Source of the DNA: Acidobacteria bacterium SCN 69-37
GTDB taxonomy: Bacteria; Acidobacteriota; Vicinamibacteria; Vicinamibacterales; SCN-69-37
NCBI GenBank assembly: GCA_001724025.1
Contig: MEDJ01000019.1
Coordinates: 350,359 to 414,358, forward strand
Reading direction: 5' to 3'
DNA length: 64,000 bases
Below the pieces are notes generated by a model. It was not told the DNA's origin. It made no database searches and saw only the letters and a list, made by a program, of their open reading frames with translations. Positions 56,274-64,000 of this stretch are shown here, in pieces. The translations under genes were made by a program, and so were the position numbers. Within the stretch, counting starts at the first letter, position 1, and the number at the start of each line of letters is the position of its first letter.

Positions 56274-56956
56274 GTCGTCGGGGACGTGAGCGGATCGATG
56301 AGGCCCGCCTCGGCAAACCCGCGCGCCCGCAGAATGCAGCTGTCGCACCGTCCACAGGGCCGTCCGTCAGGCAGCGGGTCGTAACAGCTGTGCGTCAGGC
56401 CGTAGTCGAGTCCGAGTTCGTGTCCCAGACGGATGATACCTGCCTTCGAGAGCTGCTGCAGCGGCGCCCAGATCTGGAGGGCGCGTCCCTCGACGCCCGC
56501 CTTCGTCGCCAAGCTCGCCAGGTACTCGAACGCCGCGATGAACTCCGGCCGGCAGTCGGGATAACCCGAGTAGTCGAGCGCGTTGACGCCAATGACGATG
56601 CGTTCGGCGCCGAGCACCTCGGCCCAGGCCAGCGCGAGCGAGAGCAGGACCGTGTTGCGCGCCGGGACGTAGGTGGCGGGAATGTCCGCGCCGAGCTCGC
56701 CCGTGTCCGACTTCGGCACGGTCCCGTCGCCGACGAGCGCGGAGCCGCCGAAGGCCTTCAGGTCGACGTCGAGCTCGACGTGCCGCGCCATCCCGAGGGC
56801 CTGCGCCACGCGGCGCGCGGCCTCGATTTCGACCGCGTGTACCTGGCCGTAGCGGACGGTCAGGCCGTTGAGCGTCCACCCCTCGCGCGCGGCGAGCGCG
56901 GCGGCCGTGGCCGAATCCAATCCGCCCGAGAGCAAGACCACTGCCTGTTTCGTCAT
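56270..56956 (-). CDS. queC: 7-cyano-7-deazaguanine synthase
   Basis: 228 residues. It converts CDG to preQ0 with ATP and ammonia in queuosine synthesis. PP-loop [13 protein letters not shown] at the N-terminus, zinc Cys motif [17 protein letters not shown] near the C-terminus. It follows queE by 3 bp. Confidence 0.96.
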   Translation of the reverse strand: MTKQAVVLLSGGLDSATAAALAAREGWTLNGLTVRYGQVHAVEIEAARRVAQALGMARHVELDVDLKAFGGSALVGDGTVPKSDTGELGADIPATYVPARNTVLLSLALAWAEVLGAERIVIGVNALDYSGYPDCRPEFIAAFEYLASLATKAGVEGRALQIWAPLQQLSKAGIIRLGHELGLDYGLTHSCYDPLPDGRPCGRCDSCILRARGFAEAGLIDPLTSPTT

Positions 56957-56959
56957 CGT

Positions 56960-57601
56960 TCACACCCCTCGCGCGGCCGGATCCCAGATGTACTTGTGGG
57001 TCTGCAGCTGCAGACGCACGGGCGTGTGGGCCTCGAGGATCCAGCCCGCCAGGTCCGCGGGCGGCAGCACGCCGAAGACCGGGGAGAAAAGGATCGCGGC
57101 CACACGGCCCGCGAGGTGATGCCGCGCGATCACCTGCCGCGCGTAGTCGAAATCCGCGCGGTCGCGGATGACGAACTTCACCTCGTCGTGCGGTGAGAGT
57201 TGGTCGAGGTTCGGCCAGTGCATCGTATCGGCCTCGCCGCTGCCCGGGCACTTGACGTCCACGATGGCCACGACCGGGTCGGGGACGCGATCGAGCGGCA
57301 TGTGTCCGCCGGTTTCGAGCAGGACCTCGAACCCGTCGGCCACGAGCCGTTCCATCAGCGGGATGGCGTCCGGCTGGAGGAGCGGCTCGCCGCCCGTCAG
57401 TTCCACGAGCCGGCAATCGAGCGCGCGGATCTCGTCGAGCACTTGATCGACGGACTGCTTCGTGCCGCCCGTGAACGCGTACGGCGTGTCACACCACGTG
57501 CAGCGGAGGTTGCAGGCGGCCAGGCGCACGAAGACGCACGGCCGGCCCGTGTGGGTGGATTCTCCCTGGATGGACAGATAGATCTCGAAGACCGTCAACA
57601 T
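56960..57601 (-). CDS. queE: 7-carboxy-7-deazaguanine synthase (radical SAM)
   Basis: 213 residues. It forms the 7-deazaguanine ring from carboxytetrahydropterin. The iron-sulfur motif is CNLRCTWCDT (CxxxCxxC), preceded by FEIYLSIQGESTHTGRPCVFVR. TGGEPLLQ is the SAM-binding GGE motif. No queD or folE lies in the window. I looked for a preQ1 riboswitch upstream and saw none. Confidence 0.96.
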   Translation of the reverse strand: MLTVFEIYLSIQGESTHTGRPCVFVRLAACNLRCTWCDTPYAFTGGTKQSVDQVLDEIRALDCRLVELTGGEPLLQPDAIPLMERLVADGFEVLLETGGHMPLDRVPDPVVAIVDVKCPGSGEADTMHWPNLDQLSPHDEVKFVIRDRADFDYARQVIARHHLAGRVAAILFSPVFGVLPPADLAGWILEAHTPVRLQLQTHKYIWDPAARGV

Positions 57602-57959
57602 GCAACGGCTTCATTGTGACAGCAGGCGCGGGGTCAGGTCAGCGGGTGGCACGACGCACGCAGGACGCCGCGAGCCGATCCGCCGGCCATCCGCAGCACG
57701 TGCGCAGGACGGTGCGACCGGTCGCCGCCATCGCACACAGCGGTCGCGCGGACGCCTGGAACGGATCGGCGCGATGGGGGACACGGGTCGCTCGGGCGAG
57801 GTACACGGCCCGGCGCGACCACCCGAACGGATCGCGCCGGTCACCGGAACGGGTGGTGGGTGGAATGGGTGGTCGACGTGCCCGCGGTGGCTCGTGGATC
57901 GCAGCGACACACCTGATGCAGCTCGGTCTGGTGCGAGACCCGCTATATTCGTCGAATGT

Positions 57960-58190
57960 GGCGCATTGCTGCAATTCAACGGTATTGCTCGTCTTAATTT
58001 TAATTGGCAACTTATCAAGATCCCCAGCCAGCTGATTGCCGAGGTGCGCCTCTGGGGCCGAACCATTGGTGCCATCTCGCTGGATGACGGACGCGGCCAC
58101 GCGACGTTCGAGTGCACCCCGAGTGCCGATCGGAGCCGTGTGGTATTGCCGCAGTGCAATCGTGTCCGGCGGTCCAGACGCGCCGCTCTG
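57960..58190 (-). pseudogene. Rhs-core fragment, decayed
   Basis: The minus-strand reading PDTIALRQYHTAPIGTRGAL aligns with PDTVALRYYHTDPVGSVRAI of the intact Rhs gene (about 60530-60580), and the DNA is similar across about 45 bp. It then runs into an AT-rich stretch (57950-58030), and on the 5' side it ends abruptly. No complete frame remains. The rest of 57602-58317 shows no gene I can support. Confidence 0.6.
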
Positions 58191-58317
58191 GCATGGCGAT
58201 CGGGCATGATTGTCTGGATACCCTGCAGATTCTCGCTCCTCCGCACGCACCGTTGACGCAGCGCCGTCCGCTCGCGTTTCTCGCGGGTGCGGTCGTCAGT
58301 TTGGGTTGCTACGCTCC

Positions 58318-58563
58318 TCAGTGGTAGGGACTCAACTTGTCAACAAGGCGCTCGAGCATCTCCCCGCGTGTCGTCGGAGCGTCGGTCCCGTCGAAACCGC
58401 CCTCGGCGAGCTCGGCGCCGACCAATTCCTGCATGCGCCGCAGCGAGGTGTCAGGAACCTCGAGCGACATATCGGCACGGCGAGCGCGATGCTCACGAAC
58501 ATCCTTCAATAGAATGCTGACGATCAACTCGAGTTCTTCAAGACTCAGCTTCAACCGAGCCAT
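58318..58563 (-). CDS. Orphan immunity-like small protein
   Basis: 81 residues, unrecognised. Helical and acidic at the end (MARLKLSLEELELIVSILLK). It starts 20 bp after the stop of a toxin-tail fragment (58584), the place where a cognate immunity gene is expected. Codon use is less GC-rich than in its neighbours, as is common for immunity genes. Confidence 0.5.
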   Translation of the reverse strand: MARLKLSLEELELIVSILLKDVREHRARRADMSLEVPDTSLRRMQELVGAELAEGGFDGTDAPTTRGEMLERLVDKLSPYH

Positions 58564-58583
58564 GGCTCAATGTCCTCGGATAT

Positions 58584-58900
58584 TTACGGATTCGGATTTC
58601 GTGGACGTCCCCATGCTGTACTGACATTGCCTCGACCATTCAGAACCACGGTCGCGTCCTTGCCTATGTATCTCACGACCCACCCCAGCCCGCAAACGTC
58701 GAGTTGGCGTCCGGCACGGCCGTCAGCGTCACGACGTGTGCAGCGGATAGCTCGCCCCGCACGGCACCGCCTGCGTCGTCGATCCGCCCGCACACGTCAG
58801 CCCGGCGGCCGTCACCGCGCCGGGGCGATCGATCGTCAGCGGTACGGGGGCGTGTCGCCCACGGCAGTCAACCGCGCGACGAGCGAGAAGTCATAGTTAC
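58584..58900 (-). pseudogene. Rhs fragment with frameshift, joined to a toxin tail
   Basis: 58676-58850 is a copy of the intact Rhs gene at about 60651-60838 (reading LTIDRPG, TCAGGSTTQAVPCGASYPLH). One base is missing near 58728, which gives an early TGA. Its 3' end is fused to a different coding tail, GKDATVVLNGRGNVSTAWGR, ending at 58584, which reads like the last strands of a secreted nuclease-type toxin. A 5' part (NYDFSLVARLTAVGDTP) lies at 58860-58900. Confidence 0.7.
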
Positions 58901-58933
58901 CGAGAGTGCGAAGAATTCGCTCGAGCGCGTCAA

Positions 58934-59212
58934 CTATGGCGGCGGTTCGTCAACTTCTCTCCAATCGGCTTCGACAACGCCGAATTCAAAGCTCGCTTGC
59001 GCCTTCGCTTCGTCGATACTCTCGTGCCAAGAATCTGCGACACAGACGCCTGCTCGGTCCAGCCGCAACAGGTCCACACCTCCATCCTGCTCGATGACTT
59101 CCAACGTCAAGGGAAGCTCGACCGGTATTTGGCTGATTTCACCGGTAAGTCGCTCGCCCTGCAAGTGCGTCACACGGCCAGTAATCGCACGAACATCCGC
59201 TCGCAGACGCAT
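58934..59212 (-). CDS. Small hypothetical protein in toxin-immunity region
   Basis: 92 residues, unrecognised. The product is soluble and acidic (HESIDEAKAQASFEFGVVEADW; EQDGGVDLLRLDRAG) and has no membrane segment. It lies 57 bp after the probable immunity gene at 59270. It may be a second immunity protein for another toxin tail or a passenger. Confidence 0.5.
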   Translation of the reverse strand: MRLRADVRAITGRVTHLQGERLTGEISQIPVELPLTLEVIEQDGGVDLLRLDRAGVCVADSWHESIDEAKAQASFEFGVVEADWREVDEPPP

Positions 59213-59269
59213 TACGGATTCGCTCTGGAAGCGACGAAGACTCGATGATTGATGGCGATACGTTCGTCA

Positions 59270-59494
59270 TCACTCGACTGCTCGAATCGCCGCCAAGATT
59301 GGTCCTTCCGCTGTTGAAAGCGGCTCACAAATCACCGCGCTTCCTGGTCCAAATTCCCAAGTCTCGGCCTCTTCGTCGTAGGCCTGATCGACGATCAGAT
59401 AGCAATTGTCGTGAGTATGTCTCGCTAGGACTGGCCGCCATACGTCAACGTCTTCGTTCAAGAGACGAACAAAGATCTTCATCTCCTTGCTCAT
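59270..59494 (-). CDS. Probable immunity protein of the E5-like Rhs toxin
   Basis: 74 residues (MSKEMKIFVRLLNEDVDVWRP, then AETWEFGPGSAVICE). Its ATG overlaps the toxin stop by 4 bp (ATGA at 59491-59494), so the two are translated together, the hallmark of a toxin-immunity pair. It does not resemble the colicin E5 immunity protein by eye. The family of the fold is unknown to me. Confidence 0.65.
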   Translation of the reverse strand: MSKEMKIFVRLLNEDVDVWRPVLARHTHDNCYLIVDQAYDEEAETWEFGPGSAVICEPLSTAEGPILAAIRAVE

Positions 59495-61614
59495 GGCAAG
59501 TCTCCGCTTCCTGGTCCATATCTAAAGCCGGGTCCGCCAACGTGAATGACGTCGCCGGCCACGTCATCCACAACCACCGATTTCCCCGTGCTTGGATGCA
59601 CGTATCGGGTGGCAGGATTGCCATTCGCCCTGTTGACGGCTCGAACCTGACGGCCACTGGCAATTGCTTCGTCGATCGCGCCATGAGTCCAGCCTCGCAG
59701 ACTCATTTGCCGGAGAATCTTCGGGCTGACTGGCATGATTGCCAGCGCCACTTCTCCTGAAGTACACCCGATGATGGCACAGTGGCCCAGCGCGATCCAC
59801 GGATTGACCAGACTGCCGACCTGGAGCCCGGTCGCCGCGAGCCACTCGAGCGCGGACAAGAACGGGGCCGTCCGTCGTGCCGTATCCCGGATGACCTCGC
59901 AGAGCGCGTCCCGGCAGGGCGGAGGCTCGGTGGGCGGCTCGTCATCCGGGGACGCCGTAGGCTCCGAAGGGGGCAAGGGGGGCGGCGTGCCGCTTGCAGG
60001 CACCGGCGTCCCGCCTCGACTGGCAGTACCACTGCCCTCGAAGAACCAGGCATAGCAGTCGCCGTTCGAGTTATACGCCATGCGCCACCCGTCCTCACCG
60101 GTCGGCGGACTGCCACACGCCATTCCGCTCGCGCTCCCGACGTTCCAGTAGGCCCAACCGTTGCCGCTACCGGGAGGAACATATTCCAACGAGCCATGGA
60201 CAATCATGGTTTCGGTACCGCAGTACGCGGCCTCGCACGCGGCCAAACCGGTCGGGTCCGCCCACTTGAACGGGTTATTCCGCGCATACGCGTACCGGTT
60301 CCACTGCTGCGGATCGGTCATTGCCGCGCCGACGTGCAGCGGGTCCACCTGCGTGAAGCGTCCCCACGTCTGCCGGTAGTAGCGCGCGTCGAAGTAGTGC
60401 AGGGCCGTTTCCGGGTCGAGCGGCTTGCCGGCGAAGCGGTTCGGGTCGCCGGTGAGTGGCGCCACGTCTTCGCCGAAAGGCCGGTAGTCGTGCCGCTCCA
60501 CCACGGCGCCGACCTCGTCCGTGATCGCCCGCACCGAGCCGACGGGATCCGTATGGTAGTACCGCAACGCCACCGTGTCCGGCAGCTTCGTGAAGGTCGC
60601 CACCACGAAGCGCGCCGTCGATAGCGTCACCTGGCACGTCCCGGTGCCGGTACACGACCCACCCCAGCCCGCAAACGTCGAGTTGGCGTCCGGGGCGGCG
60701 GTCAGCGTCACCACCGTGTGCAGCGGATAGCTGGCTCCGCACGGTACCGCCTGTGTCGTCGAGCCGCCCACACACGTCAGCCCGGTCGCGGTCACGCCGC
60801 CCGTGCCCGTGCCGGGGCGATCGATCGTCAGCGGGGCCGTCGAAACATCGACATACGCCGTCTTCCAGCGCCAGTCCCACACGTTGGACGACGGACTGAA
60901 GGCGGCGGCGCCGATATAGTGCGCCCCGGGGGCGAGCCCCGCCAGCGACGCGGTGTAGCCCGAGTACCGGAATCGCTCGCCGTGACTGGCCGCGATGTCC
61001 GCGCGGTTGGCGCCGTAGGTGGCCTGCCCCAGCATGATCGCCACCTGTCCGGATCCGGGGTTCGGGTGCGTCCACAGGTTGATCTGCGTCACCCCCGTGC
61101 CGCTGGGCGCGTTCGCATCCAGCGCCCACCCCTGGACGGCGACTGGGGAAGCCACCGAGGCGCCTGGGCCGGGCCGTTCCAGCGTGTGCTCCGGCTGCGC
61201 CTGCACGGTGAGGAAGTGCCCCCACTGGTACCACGCCCCGTTGATCGTGCTGTGCGCGTGCACCTGGAGATAGTAGCTCCCGGGCGTCAGGCCGGTCTTC
61301 GTGAACGTGTAGCCGGTGTTCAGATATTGCGCGCCATAGACGGCCGACACGTCCGGTCGCGCCAGCCCATATGTCGCAGCGCCCCAGAACGTACACACCG
61401 TCGTACACCCGTAGATGTGCACCGCGTCGATCCCCGTACCGGTGGTCGGTCCGTGCAACGCCCAGCCCGTGATCGTGAACGGCTGCATCACGGTCGCGTT
61501 CGGTCCGGGGCTGCTGATGGCGCCCCCGACGCCTTGCGCGTAGGCCGGGCCGGCGCTCAGCCCGAACCACGCCAGCGCGCAGAGTCCGAGACGTCCGATC
61601 GCTTGAGCGCTCAT
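59491..61614 (-). CDS. Secreted Rhs-core protein with C-terminal colicin-E5-like RNase domain
   Basis: 707 residues. Signal peptide (LCALAWFGLSAGPAYAQG). Two ~110-residue repeats of a GWALHG/GWALDA Ig-like domain, then a bacterial-repeat domain (STFAGWGGSCTGTGTC), then the Rhs core (RYYHTDPVGSVRAITDEVG, FDARYYRQTWGRFTQVDPL, NPFKWADPTGL) at about residues 365-480. The last ~70 residues (RGWTHGAIDEAI, NPATRYVHPSTGKSVVVDD) match the colicin E5 RNase domain, which cuts tRNAs for Tyr, His, Asn and Asp at the anticodon. It lacks the long YD-repeat shell, which lies in the gene at 62556. The start overlaps the previous stop (ATGA). Confidence 0.85.
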   Translation of the reverse strand: MSAQAIGRLGLCALAWFGLSAGPAYAQGVGGAISSPGPNATVMQPFTITGWALHGPTTGTGIDAVHIYGCTTVCTFWGAATYGLARPDVSAVYGAQYLNTGYTFTKTGLTPGSYYLQVHAHSTINGAWYQWGHFLTVQAQPEHTLERPGPGASVASPVAVQGWALDANAPSGTGVTQINLWTHPNPGSGQVAIMLGQATYGANRADIAASHGERFRYSGYTASLAGLAPGAHYIGAAAFSPSSNVWDWRWKTAYVDVSTAPLTIDRPGTGTGGVTATGLTCVGGSTTQAVPCGASYPLHTVVTLTAAPDANSTFAGWGGSCTGTGTCQVTLSTARFVVATFTKLPDTVALRYYHTDPVGSVRAITDEVGAVVERHDYRPFGEDVAPLTGDPNRFAGKPLDPETALHYFDARYYRQTWGRFTQVDPLHVGAAMTDPQQWNRYAYARNNPFKWADPTGLAACEAAYCGTETMIVHGSLEYVPPGSGNGWAYWNVGSASGMACGSPPTGEDGWRMAYNSNGDCYAWFFEGSGTASRGGTPVPASGTPPPLPPSEPTASPDDEPPTEPPPCRDALCEVIRDTARRTAPFLSALEWLAATGLQVGSLVNPWIALGHCAIIGCTSGEVALAIMPVSPKILRQMSLRGWTHGAIDEAIASGRQVRAVNRANGNPATRYVHPSTGKSVVVDDVAGDVIHVGGPGFRYGPGSGDLP

Positions 61615-62546
61615 CGCGCCTCCTCGGACGTCACGGCGATCAGCCGGCCGCCGAAGGGCTCGTATTCGAGCTGATAGACGATCGGGGGGCCGTCGGGCCC
61701 GGCGACCGTCGCCGTCGTCACCCATGCGGGCCGGCTGCGAAACACCGGCCCGCCGGCGGCCGTGGTGCCGGCGGCGAGCCAGGCGAAGCGGGCCGGCGCG
61801 GTCTCCCCGAGGCTGAAGCCTCGGGGCTCCGACGAGGGCGCCGACTCGGGGCCTCGGGGTTCCGAAGAAGGGGACGCGGACGATCGTGGCGACGCCGCGT
61901 TCGCCAGATGTTCACTTACGGCCCTGGCCATCGTCGCGACTGCGGCCGGCGCCGGCGCAAAGGTGCTCGCCACGCCACGCGGCGCAAGCCACGCGTCGGC
62001 GTCGCTCTCGTGCCAGCGCGGGTTCGTCAGCAGTTGCATCTGCAGGGCGAGCGCCTCCGCCTCGTGGACCAGCGGGCCGTACGCGTCGTACCGCCGCAGG
62101 CGCGTGTCCGTGTCGAACTCGAAGCGGGCCGTCAGGATGGGCGCGGGGAGAGGCGTCTCCCCGAGGCTGAAGCCTCGGGGCTCCGAAGAGACGCCTCGGG
62201 GCTCCGACGGGACGCCCCGGGGCTCCGGCAGAGGCGATTCGGGCGCCGGACGGCCCGAGTCCAATGGTGTCGCGTCCGGCGTGGCGCGATCGACGACGCT
62301 GACCAGCACGGCCTCACCCTCGCGGCGCACGGTCAGTTCCAACTCGCGCCCCATCAGGTCGGGATAGGCCGCCCAGAGAAATGCCTGGGCCGCCAAGACC
62401 TCGGCCGGCACGGTCGGCCCATCCGCTGCCGGACGGGCCGCGTCGCTCGAGTCTTGTGGCCCACGAGCCGCCAGCGGCACGAACCCCAGCCCAGCCAGCG
62501 TCCCCACACACACGGCCATCCGCAACATTCGCATCGTCGTCGACAT
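61611..62546 (-). CDS. Secreted hypothetical protein carrying in-frame REP-derived segments
   Basis: 311 residues. Signal peptide (MAVCVGTLAGLGFVPLAARG). Two linkers consist of SEPRGFSLGE-type units (DNA at 62159-62231 and 61805-61868), direct readings of the palindromic repeat. The rest has no family I recognise (AAQAFLWAAYPDLMGREL; LEYEPFGGRLIAVTSEEAR). It lies between the YD-repeat gene (9-bp gap) and the toxin gene (4-bp overlap), so it probably serves the Rhs system, perhaps as an adaptor. Confidence 0.7.
   Translation of the reverse strand: MSTTMRMLRMAVCVGTLAGLGFVPLAARGPQDSSDAARPAADGPTVPAEVLAAQAFLWAAYPDLMGRELELTVRREGEAVLVSVVDRATPDATPLDSGRPAPESPLPEPRGVPSEPRGVSSEPRGFSLGETPLPAPILTARFEFDTDTRLRRYDAYGPLVHEAEALALQMQLLTNPRWHESDADAWLAPRGVASTFAPAPAAVATMARAVSEHLANAASPRSSASPSSEPRGPESAPSSEPRGFSLGETAPARFAWLAAGTTAAGGPVFRSRPAWVTTATVAGPDGPPIVYQLEYEPFGGRLIAVTSEEAR
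61805..61826. repeat. REP-like palindrome inside a gene, copy 7
   Basis: Perfect arms CCCCGAGGCT/AGCCTCGGGG with a GA spacer, followed by CTCCGACG. A half copy lies at about 61850-61868. Read in frame as SEPRGFSLGE. Confidence 0.85.
62159..62231. repeat. REP-like palindrome plus two half copies inside a gene, copy 8
   Basis: The full palindrome is 62159-62180; half copies ending CTCCGACGG and CTCCGGCAG follow. They encode EPRGVPSEPRGVSSEPRG and the first GFSLGE. Confidence 0.85.
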
Positions 62547-62555
62547 GGGGCGCTC

Positions 62556-63998
62556 CTACTGGACGAGGAGAGTGATGGGCGCCGACGAGACGGCCCGGCC
62601 ATCGGTGGCGACGACCCGCGCCAGAAGGACCGTCGTCGCCGGGACCAGGTGCGTCGCCAGCGTCACCGCGTACGCGCCGCCCGTCGCCTGCCCGACGAAG
62701 AGCCCGCCCGCGTAGTACTCGACCCGCGCCACCGTGACGCCGGGCCCCACGCTCACCGTCGCGGTCAACTGCACCGACTGTTGGCGCGGCACGGTCGTGT
62801 TATTCGTGGGCGTGACGATCGCCACGCTCAAGGGTGGAGGCGCCACGGGACTGGGCGCGAAGGACGCCAGGAGCTGCGATCCCAGATAGACGTACTCGCG
62901 GGCAATCTGCGGCGTGCTGCCGACGACGGTGTATTCGGCGAGGGGCCCGCTGCCCGGGCCATAGAGATACAGGTGCGGGGTGCCGTTCGGCTCGATCCGC
63001 ACGGCCCGCATCCCCCCCCCGCCGTAGCGGTACTGCGTCGTCTGGCCACCGAGCGTGGACGTCTTCAACATGTGATGGGCGTCGTAGGTGTAGCTCACCC
63101 CGCTCGGATCGCTCAGCAGGCTCCCGACGGGGTCGTACGTGAACGACCCACTCGTGCCCCCGGACAACGACATCAGGCGCCGCGTGTTCACGTCGTAGGT
63201 GAAATTGATCGTCCCCTCGCTCAGGCGGTCGCCGCCCGGCGTGTAGGTGTACGACGTGGCGCCGAACCCCGTCACCGTCGAGAGTCGATCGAGGAGGTCG
63301 TAGGTGTACTGCGACGAATACCCCGATCCGCGCGCATCGGTGGCGCTCCGCACGTTGCTGACGTCGTCATACGCGTACGTCAGCGACAGCGGGCCGTTCA
63401 CCCACGTCGCGGGCCGCTGCCGGACGTCCGGCGTGACCGACGCCACCTGCCCGTTTCCGAAGGTATACGACGCCAGTGATCCGTCGCCGCGGTAGACGAA
63501 GGCATGGGCGAGGACCGTGACCGGCCCGCCCGCGATCTGCGTGCGCACCGCCGTCAGCCGCTGCTGCGCGTCGTAGTCGTAGTGGACCTTGCGGCCCGAC
63601 ACCGGATAGTCGACGCGAATCAGGTTGTCGTACCCGTCGTACGCAAACGTCTGCACGAACGGGTGCCCGGCAATGACGTCCGTGCGCTGCGTCACCCGGC
63701 TGGCCGTGTCGTACTGGAGCGTGGTCTGCACGGTCGCGTTGGTGACCGTCGCGACCCGCCCCGCGCTGTCATAGGTCGTCGTCACGTCATCGGCCGTGCC
63801 CGGCGCGTTCGCGACCGTCACCTGATAATCGGCGTTGTAGGCATAGGTGATCGTCCGCAGCGCATCCTGTTCCTGCAGCACGTTGCCCAGGCCGTCGTAC
63901 TGCCAGGCCGTGGTCCCCGACTCGGGCTGGATCAGCGTCATCACGTGGCCCTGCGTGTCGTAGGCCCACGTGCGGCCGACCGTGTCCCCGTCGCGCCA
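62556..63998 (-). CDS. Rhs YD-repeat protein, 5' end outside window
   Basis: At least 480 residues; the frame is open to the window edge. Many YD repeats (YDSAGRVATV, YDTASRVTQR, YDYDAQQRLTAV, YDLLDRLSTV) form the Rhs shell. It ends with Rhs-core-like ALYLYGPGSGPLAEYTV and LGSQLLASFAP, then an Ig-like domain (VTVARVEYYAGGLFVGQATGG) and no toxin. It is therefore unusual: the toxin-bearing core is a separate gene downstream in the same operon. Confidence 0.88.
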   Translation of the reverse strand, partial: WRDGDTVGRTWAYDTQGHVMTLIQPESGTTAWQYDGLGNVLQEQDALRTITYAYNADYQVTVANAPGTADDVTTTYDSAGRVATVTNATVQTTLQYDTASRVTQRTDVIAGHPFVQTFAYDGYDNLIRVDYPVSGRKVHYDYDAQQRLTAVRTQIAGGPVTVLAHAFVYRGDGSLASYTFGNGQVASVTPDVRQRPATWVNGPLSLTYAYDDVSNVRSATDARGSGYSSQYTYDLLDRLSTVTGFGATSYTYTPGGDRLSEGTINFTYDVNTRRLMSLSGGTSGSFTYDPVGSLLSDPSGVSYTYDAHHMLKTSTLGGQTTQYRYGGGGMRAVRIEPNGTPHLYLYGPGSGPLAEYTVVGSTPQIAREYVYLGSQLLASFAPSPVAPPPLSVAIVTPTNNTTVPRQQSVQLTATVSVGPGVTVARVEYYAGGLFVGQATGGAYAVTLATHLVPATTVLLARVVATDGRAVSSAPITLLVQ

Positions 63999-64000
63999 TG

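Noticed and set aside
57602-57700. preQ1 riboswitch upstream of queE
   Set aside because: No compact pseudoknot pattern with an A-rich tail over the ribosome site was seen; the region is GC-rich without the conserved C residues.

Overview
The window is about 68% GC and gene-dense. Its genes are joined by ATGA/GTGA start-stop overlaps, and many operon boundaries carry palindromic or tandem repeats. The gene set (dxr, uppS-cdsA-dxr-rseP order, class 1B dihydroorotate dehydrogenase with PyrK, PyrR, a Pal-type lipoprotein, GldA/F/G-type ABC genes with a DUF4340 partner, MoxR/DUF58/BatA/DUF4159/DUF4175 genes, TPR and Rhs proteins) fits a Gram-negative-type bacterium. The best guess is Acidobacteriota, probably class Vicinamibacteria. 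This is an inference from gene content and composition; no rRNA or other marker was available. No tRNA, rRNA or CRISPR array was seen.

Layout. 1-8.5 kb: a Fic protein cut by the window edge, a small secreted hypothetical, an acyl-ligase/carrier/acyltransferase fusion, infA, a DEAD-box helicase, a BRCT-MerR-TPR protein and glucokinase. 8.8-14.6 kb (minus strand): truA-uppS-cdsA-dxr-rseP (envelope and isoprenoid core) with pyrE upstream. 14.9-16.8 kb: two glycosyltransferases of LPS or exopolysaccharide type. 16.9-22.5 kb (minus): pyrR-pyrB-pyrC followed by a TIGR02757 gene, a Gfo/Idh/MocA oxidoreductase and a DinB/YfiT protein, with a likely PyrR-binding hairpin and a coupled leader ORF in front. 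24.5-27.0 kb (plus): pyrK-pyrD-pyrF. With pyrE, every de novo UMP step after carbamoyl phosphate is encoded within 13 kb.

27-34.4 kb: pal, a methyltransferase, a GT39-like membrane protein, an operon of a LysW-like carrier protein with a LarE-type PP-loop sulfur transferase, and a metal P1B ATPase with its ArsR/SmtB repressor and operator. 34.6-41.1 kb (plus): an ABC transporter of GldA/F/G type, DUF4340 and a PBP4-type peptidase. 41.3-54.9 kb (minus): DUF4175, a CLC chloride channel with CBS domains, MarR, BatA/VWA, DUF58, MoxR, DUF4159 and a large VWA membrane protein. 55.1-57.6 kb (minus): alanyl-tRNA editing protein, queC and queE.

57.6-64 kb (minus) is the accessory part. It holds an Rhs polymorphic-toxin locus in which the YD-repeat protein, a small secreted protein and an Rhs-core protein with a C-terminal colicin-E5-like RNase domain are separate genes in one operon. 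They are followed by a translationally coupled probable immunity gene, and then by frameshifted Rhs fragments and orphan immunity-like genes. The strongest leads are this split Rhs locus, the LysW-like/LarE pair, the PyrR leader arrangement, palindromic elements read in frame inside a protein gene, and a recurrent -10 box just upstream of start codons that suggests leaderless mRNAs.
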